NCBI GenBank assembly: GCA_016703425.1
Contig: JADJCA010000027.1
Location: 62,001-126,000 of the forward strand
Reading direction: 5' to 3'
DNA: 64,000 nt
From: Myxococcales bacterium
Lineage (GTDB): Bacteria; Myxococcota_A; Polyangia; Polyangiales; Polyangiaceae
The position numbers and the translations under genes were made by a program. The notes beneath the pieces are model-generated. The model searched no databases. It saw nothing but the letters and a program-made list of their open reading frames with translations, and was not told the DNA's origin. Positions 17,507 to 27,065 of the stretch are shown here, in pieces; the stretch's first letter is position 1; every line of letters begins with the position of its first letter.

Positions 17507-19129
17507 CTACGCCCCGTGCATCCACTTCTTGAGCAGGGGAGTCATCGCGATCAGGATGACAGCGGGACCGATGGAGGCGACCACAAGGAAGCCATAGATT
17601 GGCGTGTGGCTCTTCTCGAGGAACGACTCGAGCATGCCCGCTAGGTAGTTGGCGACCGCCGACGAGACGAACCAGAGGCCCATGGCCAAGGAGACGACGC
17701 GGCTCGGCGCGAGCTTGGTGACCATCGAGAGGCCGATGGGCGAGAGGCACAGCTCGCCGATGGTGTGGATGGCGTAGACGGCGGCGAGCCACGCGGGGCT
17801 CACGGGGCCTCGCTCGGAGAGCTTCTGTCCGACGTACATAACCACGAAGCCGAGGCCCAAGATGATCATGCCAACGGCCATCTTCGTCGGCGTGGAGCTC
17901 TTGAGGCGCCCCGAGTCGAGCTTCTCCCACATGCGCGAGAAGGTTGGCGCGAGGACGACGATGATGAGCGGGTTGATGCTCTGGAACTGCGACGCCGCGA
18001 TCTCCGAGGTCTTGCCGCCGAGCATGAGGGAAACACCCCAGCCGCCCATGGCCAGCGCCGCGAAGCCGAAGAGGCCCGTCAGGCCAATCCAAAGCGAGCG
18101 CCCGCTCTTCTCGTCCTTCGTGTCGCGCCAAATGTTGAACGCCCCGAGGGCGACGAAGACGGCGATGACGAAGACGGTCGCCGGACCCACGACGCGGTCC
18201 GTCTGCTTGTCGGCGAAGAGCGTCATGGTGCCGCCCGCCTGCTCGAAGCCCATCCAGAAGAAGATGTTGAAGATGCAAAGGATGATGATGACCGTGATGC
18301 GCTCGGCTTCGTCTCGCGTCGCGCCGACGTAGAGCTGCGAGATGGCGCCTGCGGCGCCGAGCACGGCGAGCCCGATCTTGAGCATGCTCGGAAGTCGCTC
18401 CCACGTGGGCCCCACGAACTTCCATCCGTGGACGACGCCGAAGACCAGCGCCGCCGAGGCGGCGACCCAAACAAGGACCTCCGAATAGTCGCGCTTCTCG
18501 AGCTTCGTCGCCGTGGAGCCCGGCGGCAGTCCGATGTTGGCCAGGTACTTCTGGCCTAGGAGGAACTGACCGAGCCCGAAGAGCATGCCTACGGCGGCGG
18601 CTGAAAAGCCGTAGTCCCAGCCGAGCTTCTCGCCGAGGTTGCCGCAGACGAGCGGGGAGAAGAAGGCTCCCAGGTTGATCCCCATGTAGAAGATCGTGAA
18701 GCCGCCGTCGCGGCGCGGATCGCCGTCTCGGTAGAGACCTCCGACGATGGTCGAGATGTTCGGCTTGAAGAAGCCGTTGCCCACGATGAGCAGACCGAGC
18801 GCCGGGTAGAGCAGCGGCTCGAAGGCCATGGCCAAGTGGCCGAGCGCCATGACGAGTCCGCCGATGAGCACCGCCTTGCGACGACCGAGGACCTTGTCGG
18901 CCAAGTAGCCGCCGAGAATGGGCGTGAGATAGACGAGGCCCGTGTAGAGTGCATAAACCTCGAGCGCGTCCTTTCGGGTGAACTTGAGGTGGTTCACCAT
19001 GTAAAGGACGAGCAGCGCCCGCATGCCGTAGTACGAGAAGCGCTCCCACGCCTCGGCGCCGAACAGCGTGTAAAGGCCTCGCGGGTGCCCCTCGTGGGGG
19101 GTGCTTTCCGTGGTGTTGTGCGTGCTCAC
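17507..19129 (-). CDS. POT-family proton-coupled peptide transporter
   Basis: 540 residues, about 12-14 membrane helices. The N-terminal ExxER signature of POT (PTR2) transporters is present (EAWERFSYYG, residues 26-35), followed by GGYLADKVLGRRKAVLIGG and the second family motif FYMGINLGAF. These proteins use the proton gradient to import di- and tripeptides across the inner membrane. The C-terminus ends normally just left of the homopolymer block. The protein faces a secreted penicillin-acylase-like enzyme in the neighbouring divergent region, but a functional link is only a guess. Confidence 0.93.
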   Translation of the reverse strand: MSTHNTTESTPHEGHPRGLYTLFGAEAWERFSYYGMRALLVLYMVNHLKFTRKDALEVYALYTGLVYLTPILGGYLADKVLGRRKAVLIGGLVMALGHLAMAFEPLLYPALGLLIVGNGFFKPNISTIVGGLYRDGDPRRDGGFTIFYMGINLGAFFSPLVCGNLGEKLGWDYGFSAAAVGMLFGLGQFLLGQKYLANIGLPPGSTATKLEKRDYSEVLVWVAASAALVFGVVHGWKFVGPTWERLPSMLKIGLAVLGAAGAISQLYVGATRDEAERITVIIILCIFNIFFWMGFEQAGGTMTLFADKQTDRVVGPATVFVIAVFVALGAFNIWRDTKDEKSGRSLWIGLTGLFGFAALAMGGWGVSLMLGGKTSEIAASQFQSINPLIIVVLAPTFSRMWEKLDSGRLKSSTPTKMAVGMIILGLGFVVMYVGQKLSERGPVSPAWLAAVYAIHTIGELCLSPIGLSMVTKLAPSRVVSLAMGLWFVSSAVANYLAGMLESFLEKSHTPIYGFLVVASIGPAVILIAMTPLLKKWMHGA

Positions 19130-19143
19130 GGCGCCGCTCTAGC

Positions 19144-19171
19144 ACGACCGGGGCGCGGACTCTCCGGTCGT
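19144..19171. promoter_or_regulatory. 8-bp inverted repeat between transporter and lipoprotein genes
   Basis: ACGACCGG (19144-19151) and CCGGTCGT (19164-19171) form a perfect 8-base inverted repeat with a 12-base spacer, in the 88-base gap between the divergent starts at 19129 and 19218. It could be an operator or a leader hairpin of the transporter mRNA. Confidence 0.35.
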
Positions 19172-19202
19172 CGAACGGCCGTTTCACCCAGGGCCAGACC
19201 GC

Positions 19203-19208
19203 TATAAC
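19203..19208 (+). promoter_or_regulatory. -10-like TATAAC, 9 bases before ATG
   Basis: TATAAC ends 9 bases before the ATG at 19218, and the bases between (CTTGCCCTC) hold no Shine-Dalgarno. Best reading is a leaderless promoter; a TTTCAC at 19182-19187 could be a -35 at short (15) spacing. Confidence 0.45.
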
Positions 19209-19217
19209 CTTGCCCTC

Positions 19218-19547
19218 ATGGCTCGCCGACTCGTCTGGCTCGGGGTGTTGCTCGCCGCGGGCGCCTTTGGCGCCTGCTCGCTGAACCCGCAGCCGATCCC
19301 GCCCGGCGCCGACAACGGCGGCGAACCGACGCTCGCGACCGGCGATGCAAGCGCGCCCCGCGATGGCTCCGCCGGCAACGCTTCGGAGGCGAACGCCGGC
19401 ACGGGAGGCAACTCGGACGCGGGCGCGGCGCCGACGATACCCCCGGCCGACGCGGGCACCCTGATCGACGGGACCGTCGACAACTTCTCCGACGCCGCCG
19501 CCGATGGCGGCGCGGACGCGCCGAACGACGCGCCCGATGGCGGCTGA
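19218..19547 (+). CDS. small lipoprotein with low-complexity acidic tail
   Basis: 109 residues. A clean signal sequence (ARRLVWLGVLLAAGAFGAC) ends in a lipobox with Cys20, followed by SLNPQPIPPGA and then a low-complexity Gly/Ala/Asp/Asn tail without a folded domain. The tail resembles the spacer of larger lipoproteins. Function unknown; it may be a truncated surface protein or a lipid-anchored spacer. The penicillin-acylase-like lipoprotein follows 57 bases later. Confidence 0.7.
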   Translation: MARRLVWLGVLLAAGAFGACSLNPQPIPPGADNGGEPTLATGDASAPRDGSAGNASEANAGTGGNSDAGAAPTIPPADAGTLIDGTVDNFSDAAADGGADAPNDAPDGG

Positions 19548-19604
19548 GCTGCGGGCCGCCGGCCGGCCGTTTACGTAGCCCCGGGGGCGCAGTACGAACG
19601 AGGT

Positions 19605-22373
19605 ATGCGTACGCCCCTCGTGGTCGCCGTCACGGCGCTCGCCGCCCTCACCGTTCACTGCAAGTCCGACGAGCCTTCGCCGAATGGCGCCGCCGACGCC
19701 GGAGGACCGTCGTTCAGTGACGTTCCGCTGATGGAGACGCTCGACGCTCCGGGTCTCTCGGCGCCCGTCGAGGTCGTTCGCGACGACTACGGCGTGCCGC
19801 ACATCAAAGGAGAAACCGACGCCGACGTTGTCTACGCGCAGGCGTACATGATGGCGAGCGATCGGTTCATCCAGATGGAGCTCGGCCGCCGCCAAGCGGC
19901 CGGCACGCTCTCGGAGGTCCTCGGTAACTCGGTCCCGACCATCGTCGACACCGACGTGTCGTACCGAATGCATCACCTCAAGCAAAACGGCGAGCGCATT
20001 TGGGCAGCCTTGCAAGCGTCCTCGGACCCCGTCGACAAGAAGTGCGCGCTCTTGCTCGCGAGCTTCACCCGCGGCGTTAACGCGTGGCTGGCCGATCTGC
20101 GCGCCGGCAAACGTGCGCTGCCGAGTCAGGTCGCCGACACGTTCAAGGCGGAGGCCATCGAGGCCTGGACGGAGGCTGACTCGCTCGCGCTGGGTGATCT
20201 CCAAGCCTTCAACCTCGCCTTTGACGGCGATAGCGAGGTGTACCTCAGCACCCTCGAGGCCGGCGAGGCGAAGGCCTTCGTCGGCTCCGCCGACCCCGTG
20301 AAGGCCGCGCGCGTGGGCTTCGTGGCCGACTTCTATCGCTTCGCGCCGTTCGACGCGACGTTCACCGTCGACGGTTGGCCCAACGCGAAGCTCGCCACCA
20401 ACGCCGCCCCAAACAAGGGCCGCGGCGGCAGCAGAAGAGACTCAAAGGCGTACCTCGCGCTCCTCGAAAGGGCGGGGCGCTCGCTCCGCGGCGTCGGTCT
20501 CGATCGCATGCGCGATCCGTCGCGCGGCTCCAACAACTGGGTCGTGAGCGGTAAGCATACGGCGAGCGGCCTGCCCATCGTGGCCAACGACACGCACCTC
20601 TCGATTGGGCAGCCGGCGATCTTCTACCTGTCGCACCTCCAGTCGAAGGAGGGCCTCGATCTCATGGGTGTGCAGTTTCCAGGCATCCCGCTGGTGATCC
20701 TCGGCATGAATCGCCACGTCGCGTGGGGCGGCACCGTCAACTACATCGACGTGACGGACGTCTACCGGGAGACCGTGAAGGACTGCAACGGCACCAAGTG
20801 TGTCGTCTTCAAAGGACAAGACGTGCCGCTCACGCCGCGCATCGAGACCTTCAAGATCGGCTCGCCCGGCCTTGTGTCCGCGACCAAGCAAGTGACCATC
20901 TGGGACGTCCCGCACCACGGTCCGATCCTCGTGCGTAGCCTCGGCGGCAACGCCGAGCCGCTCGGCGCCGAGGAGCTCTCCATTCGGTACACGGGCCATG
21001 AGCCGGCGCCGCTCTTCAAGGCCGTCTACGGGCTCGCCACGGCGAAGAACGTCGACGACGCGAAGTCGGCGCTCGACCTTAACTTCAAGTACGGCGGCCA
21101 GAACTGGGTCATGGGCGACGACTCCGGAAACGTTCTTTGGACGCAGGCCGTGCGGGTGCCGCGTCGACCGAAGGGAACGAGGCCCTGGACCGTCATGCCG
21201 GGCGACGGCAGCGCCGAGTGGAGCGGCGATCACGACGTGAAGCTCGTGCCGGCCTCGCGCAACCCCGAGAAGGGGTTCCTCGTCACGGCCAACGCCGATC
21301 CGCTCGGGGTCACCGCCGACAACGACCCGATGAACGAGCCCGAGGTCGACGGCTTCCCGCTCTACCTCGCTGCCGACTACGACATGGGCACGCGCGTGGG
21401 ACGCATCACCAAGCGCATCGCCGCGGCCGTCGCCGAGGGAAAGAAGTTGTCGCGCGACGACATGGCGAACATTCAGGCCGATGCCTACAGCGAGGTCGGT
21501 GAGGCGCTCGCGCCGGCATTCCTCGAAGGGGCGCGCGCCCTCGCCGACGAAATTGCCGCGCCGGGAAGGTTCCCCGAGCTCAGCCCCATCGTTAAAGCCA
21601 TGAGCGCGTCGGCGAAGGCGGGGCTCGCGCCGGCGACGGACGCCGTCGCTCGCTGGTCCTTCGACACGCCGGCGGGCAATGACGGGGAGTCCGCGGAGGC
21701 GCTCAGGGACTCGCGCGCGACGCTGCTCGTCGCCGTGTTTACGACGCGTCTCGCGAAGAACGCGCTCGCCGACGAGCTGTCCGCGGTGGGCGCCTCACTT
21801 GGCGGGAGCCGACCGACGCGAATGCTCGCGACGCTCATGAAGACACCCGACGTGCTCAAGACGAAGGCCACCGTTTGGGACGATCTCGCCACGCCGGAGG
21901 TGGAGACACGCGTGATGATGACGGCGCGCTCCGTCGCGCAAGCGCTGGACTTCATCACCGGCAAACCCGAGCTCGGGCCGTCGCCGGAGGGATGGCGTTG
22001 GGGGAAGGTCCACCGCCTCGTCTCCGAGTTCCCCCTGACCGACGCGTTGAGCCAGCCTCCGGTGCCGCGTCACGGAGGCGACGGTACGGTCGATGTTGCG
22101 TTTCACGGCAGTAGCGACGACGGGTACGACTTCTCGAGCGGCCCCGCGATTCGCTTCGTCGCGGAGATGGATCCCGCGGCGGGGCCGAAGGCCCGCAACG
22201 TCACGCCGGGCGGCCAGATCTTCTACAAGGAGTCGCCGCACTTCGGAGACTTCTTCGCGCGGTGGGTGAAGAACGAGGCCGTGGACCTCGCGTTTACGAC
22301 GAGCGACATCGTGCCGCGGGCACTCAAGGAGCAAGCGGCGACAGGGCTCGGTCGCGTGGTCTTCAAGCCCTGA
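19605..22373 (+). CDS. penicillin-acylase-family lipoprotein (Ntn hydrolase)
   Basis: 922 residues. A short signal ends at a lipobox-like TVHC (Cys19). The family cleaves amides such as penicillin G or acyl-homoserine lactones after autoproteolysis into alpha and beta chains. The beta-chain nucleophile is expected at Ser309 in RGSNNWVVSG, preceded by the alpha domain (VRDDYGVPHIKGET, residues about 60-73, and AYMMASDRF). Downstream landmarks are NDTHLSI, MNRHVAWGGT and NADPLG. Near the C-terminus HGGDGTVD matches the usual family end. Exported and probably anchored to a membrane. The true substrate is unknown; quorum-signal or cyclic lipopeptide amides are plausible for this family. Confidence 0.9.
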   Translation: MRTPLVVAVTALAALTVHCKSDEPSPNGAADAGGPSFSDVPLMETLDAPGLSAPVEVVRDDYGVPHIKGETDADVVYAQAYMMASDRFIQMELGRRQAAGTLSEVLGNSVPTIVDTDVSYRMHHLKQNGERIWAALQASSDPVDKKCALLLASFTRGVNAWLADLRAGKRALPSQVADTFKAEAIEAWTEADSLALGDLQAFNLAFDGDSEVYLSTLEAGEAKAFVGSADPVKAARVGFVADFYRFAPFDATFTVDGWPNAKLATNAAPNKGRGGSRRDSKAYLALLERAGRSLRGVGLDRMRDPSRGSNNWVVSGKHTASGLPIVANDTHLSIGQPAIFYLSHLQSKEGLDLMGVQFPGIPLVILGMNRHVAWGGTVNYIDVTDVYRETVKDCNGTKCVVFKGQDVPLTPRIETFKIGSPGLVSATKQVTIWDVPHHGPILVRSLGGNAEPLGAEELSIRYTGHEPAPLFKAVYGLATAKNVDDAKSALDLNFKYGGQNWVMGDDSGNVLWTQAVRVPRRPKGTRPWTVMPGDGSAEWSGDHDVKLVPASRNPEKGFLVTANADPLGVTADNDPMNEPEVDGFPLYLAADYDMGTRVGRITKRIAAAVAEGKKLSRDDMANIQADAYSEVGEALAPAFLEGARALADEIAAPGRFPELSPIVKAMSASAKAGLAPATDAVARWSFDTPAGNDGESAEALRDSRATLLVAVFTTRLAKNALADELSAVGASLGGSRPTRMLATLMKTPDVLKTKATVWDDLATPEVETRVMMTARSVAQALDFITGKPELGPSPEGWRWGKVHRLVSEFPLTDALSQPPVPRHGGDGTVDVAFHGSSDDGYDFSSGPAIRFVAEMDPAAGPKARNVTPGGQIFYKESPHFGDFFARWVKNEAVDLAFTTSDIVPRALKEQAATGLGRVVFKP

Positions 22374-22391
22374 GTCTCGCCTCGCGGGCGG

Positions 22392-23759
22392 TCACGGTAT
22401 CGCGCGGGGAGACGAGTCCCTCGCGCCGGCGTCCGGCGAGGGCGGTGTGGACGCCTCGCCGACAGCGGTCGCCACGTGCTTCACCGGTACCCAGTCGCTC
22501 TCGCTCCACGCGTAGAGCCAAACGCGATCGAGGCCCGTATGGTCGCCGGGGCCGAACGTGATGGCCGCTCCATCGCCGAGTCCGACGTCGAAGCTGCGGA
22601 GGGACTCGGCCGCGTCCTTGAATCGCGCGCGCGTTGGCTTCGGGCCCATGCGCCGCAAGATCTCGACGAGCACCTTCGCGTTCACGAAACCTTCGACCTG
22701 GTGAAACGAGACCGGCGCTTGGCGGAACGCGGCTTCCGTGAGGTCGCCTGGCGGCTTCGGGTTGTGGCGCTCCACGAGCTCGAGGTATTGCGCGACCAAC
22801 GGTAGCTGCCTCTCTCCTGGCGACGGCACGACCTTCGTCCCGAAGAGGTCGGTCGCGACCTTGGCGTTGGTCTTCTTCTCGTAGGCGAGCAAGGTGCGAA
22901 CGAAGGTGTCGTGGACCCCCGACGTCTGCACGATCGGGACGTGCCATTGGCTTTGGCGCGCGTCGCGCACGAGGGCGGCGGCCGCTTGCGCGTTGCCGAT
23001 GTCGAAGATCACCTCCGCGCCGGCGGCTCGGAGTTCCTCGACCTCCGCCCTCAGCGGCTCGTCGAACCTCTGAAAGGCGCTGTGCTTGAGCGCACTGACA
23101 GGCTTCGTTTGACGCGCCGCGAGCTCCGCGTTGACGGCGTCGAGCCCCGAACGACCGTAGAGGTCGTCCTGATAGAAAACGCCGAACTTGGTCTTGCCGG
23201 CCGCGAAGAACGCGTCGACGGCGATCTTCACTTCCATCGTGATGGGCGCGCGTACGACGAACGCGCGATCCATGTCCGGACCGGAACGAAACCCGGAGCT
23301 GCTGGCCACGCTGCCGAACTGGAAGACGTCTTTGGCGCGATGCCGACCGAGCTCGGCCACCGCGCCCACCATGACGTTCGAGCCGACGAAATTGTAGAAG
23401 ACGAAGAAGTCGTTCTTCTCGACCAAGCGCGCCACGTTCTCGAGGGCCCGCTTCGTCTCGTACCCGTCGTCCACCGCCGTGACTTCGATCTTTCGACCGT
23501 GCACGCCGCCTTTGGCGTTGATCTCGGCCAAGTAGGCCGCCGAGCCCCGCCAGGTGTCGGCGCCCCAGCTCGCGTTCGGCCCTGTGAACACCGCCGTGCT
23601 AGAGAGCACCAAGCGGTCGGCGAAGACACCCGGCTCGTCGCGCGGACCGGACTGCTCCGTTGGCGGCGGCGGCGGCGCGGCGCCATGGCAAGCCGGCAAC
23701 GTCGCGAGGAGCGCGCGCCACGCGCCCGCCGCGAGGGCACTCGAGGAGGGCCTTCGCAC
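22392..23759 (-). CDS. LivJ-like periplasmic binding lipoprotein
   Basis: 455 residues. Signal with lipobox (LLATLPACHG, Cys24), proline-rich linker, then a type-1 periplasmic-binding fold: LVLSSTAVFTGPNASWG (start of domain), AYLAEINAKGGVHGRKIEV, and ALENVARLVEKNDFFVFYNFVG. This is the substrate-binding group of branched-chain amino acid (LIV) ABC importers. No LIV permease genes are near; instead the gene follows the efflux genes with only 11 bases to the TolC-like gene, so it probably belongs to the same transcript. It may be a sensor or an orphan scavenger for small amino or aromatic acids. Confidence 0.85.
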   Translation of the reverse strand: MRRPSSSALAAGAWRALLATLPACHGAAPPPPPTEQSGPRDEPGVFADRLVLSSTAVFTGPNASWGADTWRGSAAYLAEINAKGGVHGRKIEVTAVDDGYETKRALENVARLVEKNDFFVFYNFVGSNVMVGAVAELGRHRAKDVFQFGSVASSSGFRSGPDMDRAFVVRAPITMEVKIAVDAFFAAGKTKFGVFYQDDLYGRSGLDAVNAELAARQTKPVSALKHSAFQRFDEPLRAEVEELRAAGAEVIFDIGNAQAAAALVRDARQSQWHVPIVQTSGVHDTFVRTLLAYEKKTNAKVATDLFGTKVVPSPGERQLPLVAQYLELVERHNPKPPGDLTEAAFRQAPVSFHQVEGFVNAKVLVEILRRMGPKPTRARFKDAAESLRSFDVGLGDGAAITFGPGDHTGLDRVWLYAWSESDWVPVKHVATAVGEASTPPSPDAGARDSSPRAIP

Positions 23760-23770
23760 GGCGCTCAGAC

Positions 23771-25258
23771 CTACTTCGCGAGGTCCCGCGCGCTTCGGCC
23801 GAGGGCGTGCTCGAGGCGAACGCGGCCGGTGCGCGACTGCGCCTTGGCGTTGAGCGACTCGAGGCGCGCGCGCGTAAAGCCCGTCTCGGCCTCGCGCACC
23901 TGCGTCGCCGTCGCGCGCCCGTGCGTGAAGAGCTCGCGAGCGACGCGGTAGGCCTCCGCCGACGCCTCGAGCTGACGCTTCGTCGTCGCCGTCGCCGCTT
24001 CCGCCTCCCGGACCGCCTGAAAGGCTTGGGTCACCTCAAGCTCGATGCCGTCTCGCGTGAGACCCTTCTGGGCCACGAGCTGCGCCGCGCGGGCGTCAGC
24101 TTCGTTCATGCCCGCGCTGCTCGTCATGAGGTCGTTCGGCGACCAGGTGACCTGCGCGCCGAGGGCCCACGTGCCGAACCACTCGTCCGTTTGGGGGAAC
24201 TTGCGAGAGTTGGGGTTGGCGTAGACGCCGTCGGCGAAGGCCGAGAGGCTCGGGTATCGACCGCCCCCCACGGCGCGCGCTTGCGCGACGGCCGCGTCGG
24301 CGTTGGCGTCGATGCTCTTGATCTCGTAGCGCGACGTGTGAGCCTCGCGAACCAGCTCGTTGAGGTTGCCTTCGAATTGCGGGAGGTCGCGGTCGAAGTC
24401 TTCACCGGGGGAAAACCGTTCGTCGTCACCGGCGTGCATGGCGACTTTGACTTGGCGTTCGGTGAGCGACACCAAGTTCTTCGCTCGCTCGACCATGAGG
24501 TCGGCTGCTGCGACCGCTGACTCGGCCTGAAGCACGTCGGCCTTCGACGCGTTGCCCACAGCGAACTGGTTCTTGGCGTCTTGCACGAGCGTCTTCTGGA
24601 GATCGTGGGTCGCCGTCGCGACGACGAGCGCGGCCTGGGCCGTCAGCCAGCCGTAGTAGGCGACCTTGCCATCGGCGGCAGACTTTGCCCGTGCGGCGAC
24701 GACGTCGTGTTTCGCCGCGACCGCGGCGTGCGTGGCGGCCGTGTGCGCCTCGTTGATGCGGAGGAAGTAGTCACTGATGGGGACCGCGACGGACGCCTGT
24801 AGCAGGTACTGATCGAGGATCAGCGCAAAGCCCGGGAAGCCCGGCGCGAGCGGCGCCACGGTGTAGTTGCTGAGGCGGGTGTAGCGCGCCGCCGTCGTGA
24901 CGCGCGGCAGGTAGTTGGCCCAGGCGGCGTCGACCCGAGCGGCGGCGGCGCGGATGTTTTCTTCCGAGGCCTTCGCCGAGTAGCTGGTCTTCGCCGCGCG
25001 CACCGCGACCTGATCGGCGGTGAGGCCGCCGGGCGCGGCGCGGACCAGATCGGGTGTTTGGGCCGCCGAGGTGCGCGGCTCCTCGGGAGCGGGCGCTGCG
25101 CTTGGAGGGGCAACCGCCGGCGGTGGTGTCGCCGTGCCGGGCTTCGCGCCTTGTGCGAACGCGCTAGCGGGGCCTAGCAGTGCGGCCAGCGCCGCCGCCG
25201 CAAGCCAAAGTCGCGGCGTGGCGCTCGTCGGGGAGTGCTCAATCGATCGAAAGCTCAT
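23771..25258 (-). CDS. TolC-family outer-membrane channel
   Basis: 495 residues with a signal peptide (ALLGPASAFA cut). After a Pro/Ala-rich linker, two TolC repeats are visible: the first includes DQVAVRAAKTSYSAKASEENIRAA-type helix, and the second TRDGIELEVTQAFQAVREAE, together forming the trans-periplasmic helical barrel. Fourth gene downstream of the TetR regulator gene, after permease, ATPase and adaptor; the expected outer-membrane partner of that export system. Confidence 0.9.
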   Translation of the reverse strand: MSFRSIEHSPTSATPRLWLAAAALAALLGPASAFAQGAKPGTATPPPAVAPPSAAPAPEEPRTSAAQTPDLVRAAPGGLTADQVAVRAAKTSYSAKASEENIRAAAARVDAAWANYLPRVTTAARYTRLSNYTVAPLAPGFPGFALILDQYLLQASVAVPISDYFLRINEAHTAATHAAVAAKHDVVAARAKSAADGKVAYYGWLTAQAALVVATATHDLQKTLVQDAKNQFAVGNASKADVLQAESAVAAADLMVERAKNLVSLTERQVKVAMHAGDDERFSPGEDFDRDLPQFEGNLNELVREAHTSRYEIKSIDANADAAVAQARAVGGGRYPSLSAFADGVYANPNSRKFPQTDEWFGTWALGAQVTWSPNDLMTSSAGMNEADARAAQLVAQKGLTRDGIELEVTQAFQAVREAEAATATTKRQLEASAEAYRVARELFTHGRATATQVREAETGFTRARLESLNAKAQSRTGRVRLEHALGRSARDLAK

Positions 25259-25291
25259 TCATCGTCTCCGTTGCGACGCGGGTGCGGCAGT

Positions 25292-26257
25292 CTACTTCGC
25301 TTGGCCTTTCGGCGGTTCGGAAGAAGCGCCGGAACCGGCAGAAGGACCAGGCGGCGAAGCGGTAGAAGAACCAGGAGCGCGGCGGGGCGCGAGCTCAAGC
25401 TCGACGCGCTGCCCAAGGCGGAGCGTTGCAGGCTCGAGCAACTTAACCTTCACCGCGAGAACCCGCGTGTCGGTCGGTCGCCCCGGATCTTGCGGCTTGA
25501 TGCGGCGCGAGATGACCTGATCGGGGATCTCTTCAACCTCGCCCCTCACGCGGCCGGGGTAGCCCTCGGCCCAGACGCTCACGGCCTGGCCCAACGAGAC
25601 GCGAGCTCCATCGAACTCGTCGATCTCGGCCTCGACGCGGAGCGCCGTGATGTCTGCGACCGTCACGAGGCGCGAGCCTTGCGCGACGAGCTCGCCTTGT
25701 TCGGCATGCTTCTCGAGGACGACGCCGTCGATGGGGGAGCGCACCACGGCCTTGTTCAATACGGTGTCGAGGCGCGCGGCGCTGGCGCGGGCGACATCGC
25801 GGCGAGCGATGGCAGCGTCTCGTTCGCGCGTCGCCTTGTCGAGCGACGCCTTGGGCAGCGCGCTCTCGTTGTGCAAGGCGGCGGCGCGAGCGAGCTCGGT
25901 GCCGGCAAAACCGACGTCGACGGCGGCCTCGCCGACGCGGGCCCAAGTCTCGCGGAGCGCGGCGCGTTGCTCGTCGACGCCGACTTCGGCGATGACGTCG
26001 CCCTTCTTGACGACGCTCTTCTCGGTCACCGTCAGCCGGCGCAACGGGCCCGCCACCTCGGTGCCGATGGTCACCTGTCGCCCGGGATAGGTGACCATGC
26101 GCCCTTCCGCGAGGATGGGGCGCTCGGCGGCGGCAGCTTTCGCGTTGGTCGCCGGCGCGGCAGGCCCCGCGTTCGCGAGGCCACCACGGAACACGGCCAC
26201 GCCGCCGAGGGAGAGGGCCGTCAGCAGCGTAAGAGAGAGGGTCGTTGTTCGCGTCAT
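25292..26257 (-). CDS. HlyD-type periplasmic adaptor of the ABC efflux system
   Basis: 321 residues. N-terminal signal or anchor helix (TLLTALSLGGVAVF), then the lipoyl-like half GRQVTIGTEVAGPLRRL, a coiled-coil hairpin (about 90-165), the returning half SPIDGVVLEKHAEQGELV and a beta-barrel (ADITALRVEAEIDEFD). The C-terminal tail is Pro/Ser/Gly-rich. It links the ABC permease and the TolC-like channel across the periplasm. Between permease-ATPase and TolC genes on the minus strand. Confidence 0.9.
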   Translation of the reverse strand: MTRTTTLSLTLLTALSLGGVAVFRGGLANAGPAAPATNAKAAAAERPILAEGRMVTYPGRQVTIGTEVAGPLRRLTVTEKSVVKKGDVIAEVGVDEQRAALRETWARVGEAAVDVGFAGTELARAAALHNESALPKASLDKATRERDAAIARRDVARASAARLDTVLNKAVVRSPIDGVVLEKHAEQGELVAQGSRLVTVADITALRVEAEIDEFDGARVSLGQAVSVWAEGYPGRVRGEVEEIPDQVISRRIKPQDPGRPTDTRVLAVKVKLLEPATLRLGQRVELELAPRRAPGSSTASPPGPSAGSGASSEPPKGQAK

Positions 26258-26325
26258 GGTCGATCCTTGTCGAGAGAGCTTCGTCGGAGCTGTGGAGAGA
26301 GAGACTGTCGCGCCTCGTCGGGGCG

Positions 26326-26997
26326 CTACGAGTGGAGGAGCCCGTCGCGAATGCCGACCACGCGATCGGCCACGCTGCGCACCTTAGGGTCGTGGGTCAC
26401 GATGAGAAGGCCGCGGTTCTCCTTCTTTGCGAGGTTCTTGAAGAGCTCCAGCACCTGCGCGCCAACGACCGAGTCGAGGTTCGCCGTTGGCTCGTCGGCG
26501 AGGACGACGTCGGGCCGACCCGAGAGAGCGCGCGCGATGGCGATGCGTTGCTTCTGCCCACCGGAGAGGTCGCGGGGGAGAAACTTCTTTCGATCCGTCA
26601 GGCCAACGAGATCGAGAAGCTCGTCGGCTTCGCGGTGCGCGTCGCTGCCGACCCGACCCTTGATGTTGAGGGCGTACTCGACGTTCTCGAGGGCCGTGAG
26701 GGAGGGGAAGAGGTTGTACTGCTGGAAGACGAAGCCGATGCTCTTCTTTCTCACGTCGGGCAATCGGCCCGGCTTCTTCTGATCGATCTCCGTGCCGTTG
26801 ACGACGACGCGCCCGCTCGTGGCCGTCAGGATGCATCCGAGGATCGAGAGGAGCGTGGTCTTGCCGGAGCCGCTCGGGCCTTCGAGGGCGACGATCTCAC
26901 CGGCCTCCACGGCGAGCGACACGCCGCGCAAGACATCGACGGTCTCGCGACCTTCGCTAAACGACTTGGTCACGTCTTCGGCGGAGAGAACGACCAT
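26326..26997 (-). CDS. ABC transporter ATPase (LolD/DevA/MacB-like)
   Basis: 223 residues from the ATG at 26997; an in-frame longer reading to 27408 has no family character. Walker A GPSGSGKTT (40-48), Q-loop FQQYNLFPSL, signature LSGGQKQR (144-151), Walker B VVLADEP (164-170) and the switch THD (201-203) are all intact. It powers the FtsX-type permease encoded upstream. In DevBCA- and MacAB-type systems, which share this gene set, the complex pushes substrates through a TolC-like channel without moving them through the inner membrane. Confidence 0.95.
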   Translation of the reverse strand: MVVLSAEDVTKSFSEGRETVDVLRGVSLAVEAGEIVALEGPSGSGKTTLLSILGCILTATSGRVVVNGTEIDQKKPGRLPDVRKKSIGFVFQQYNLFPSLTALENVEYALNIKGRVGSDAHREADELLDLVGLTDRKKFLPRDLSGGQKQRIAIARALSGRPDVVLADEPTANLDSVVGAQVLELFKNLAKKENRGLLIVTHDPKVRSVADRVVGIRDGLLHS

Positions 26998-27065
26998 GGG
27001 GGCCTCGCGAGGAAACGATGTTTGCGAACGTTGGGGACGGGCGGTGACGAGTGGGACAGGAAGGC

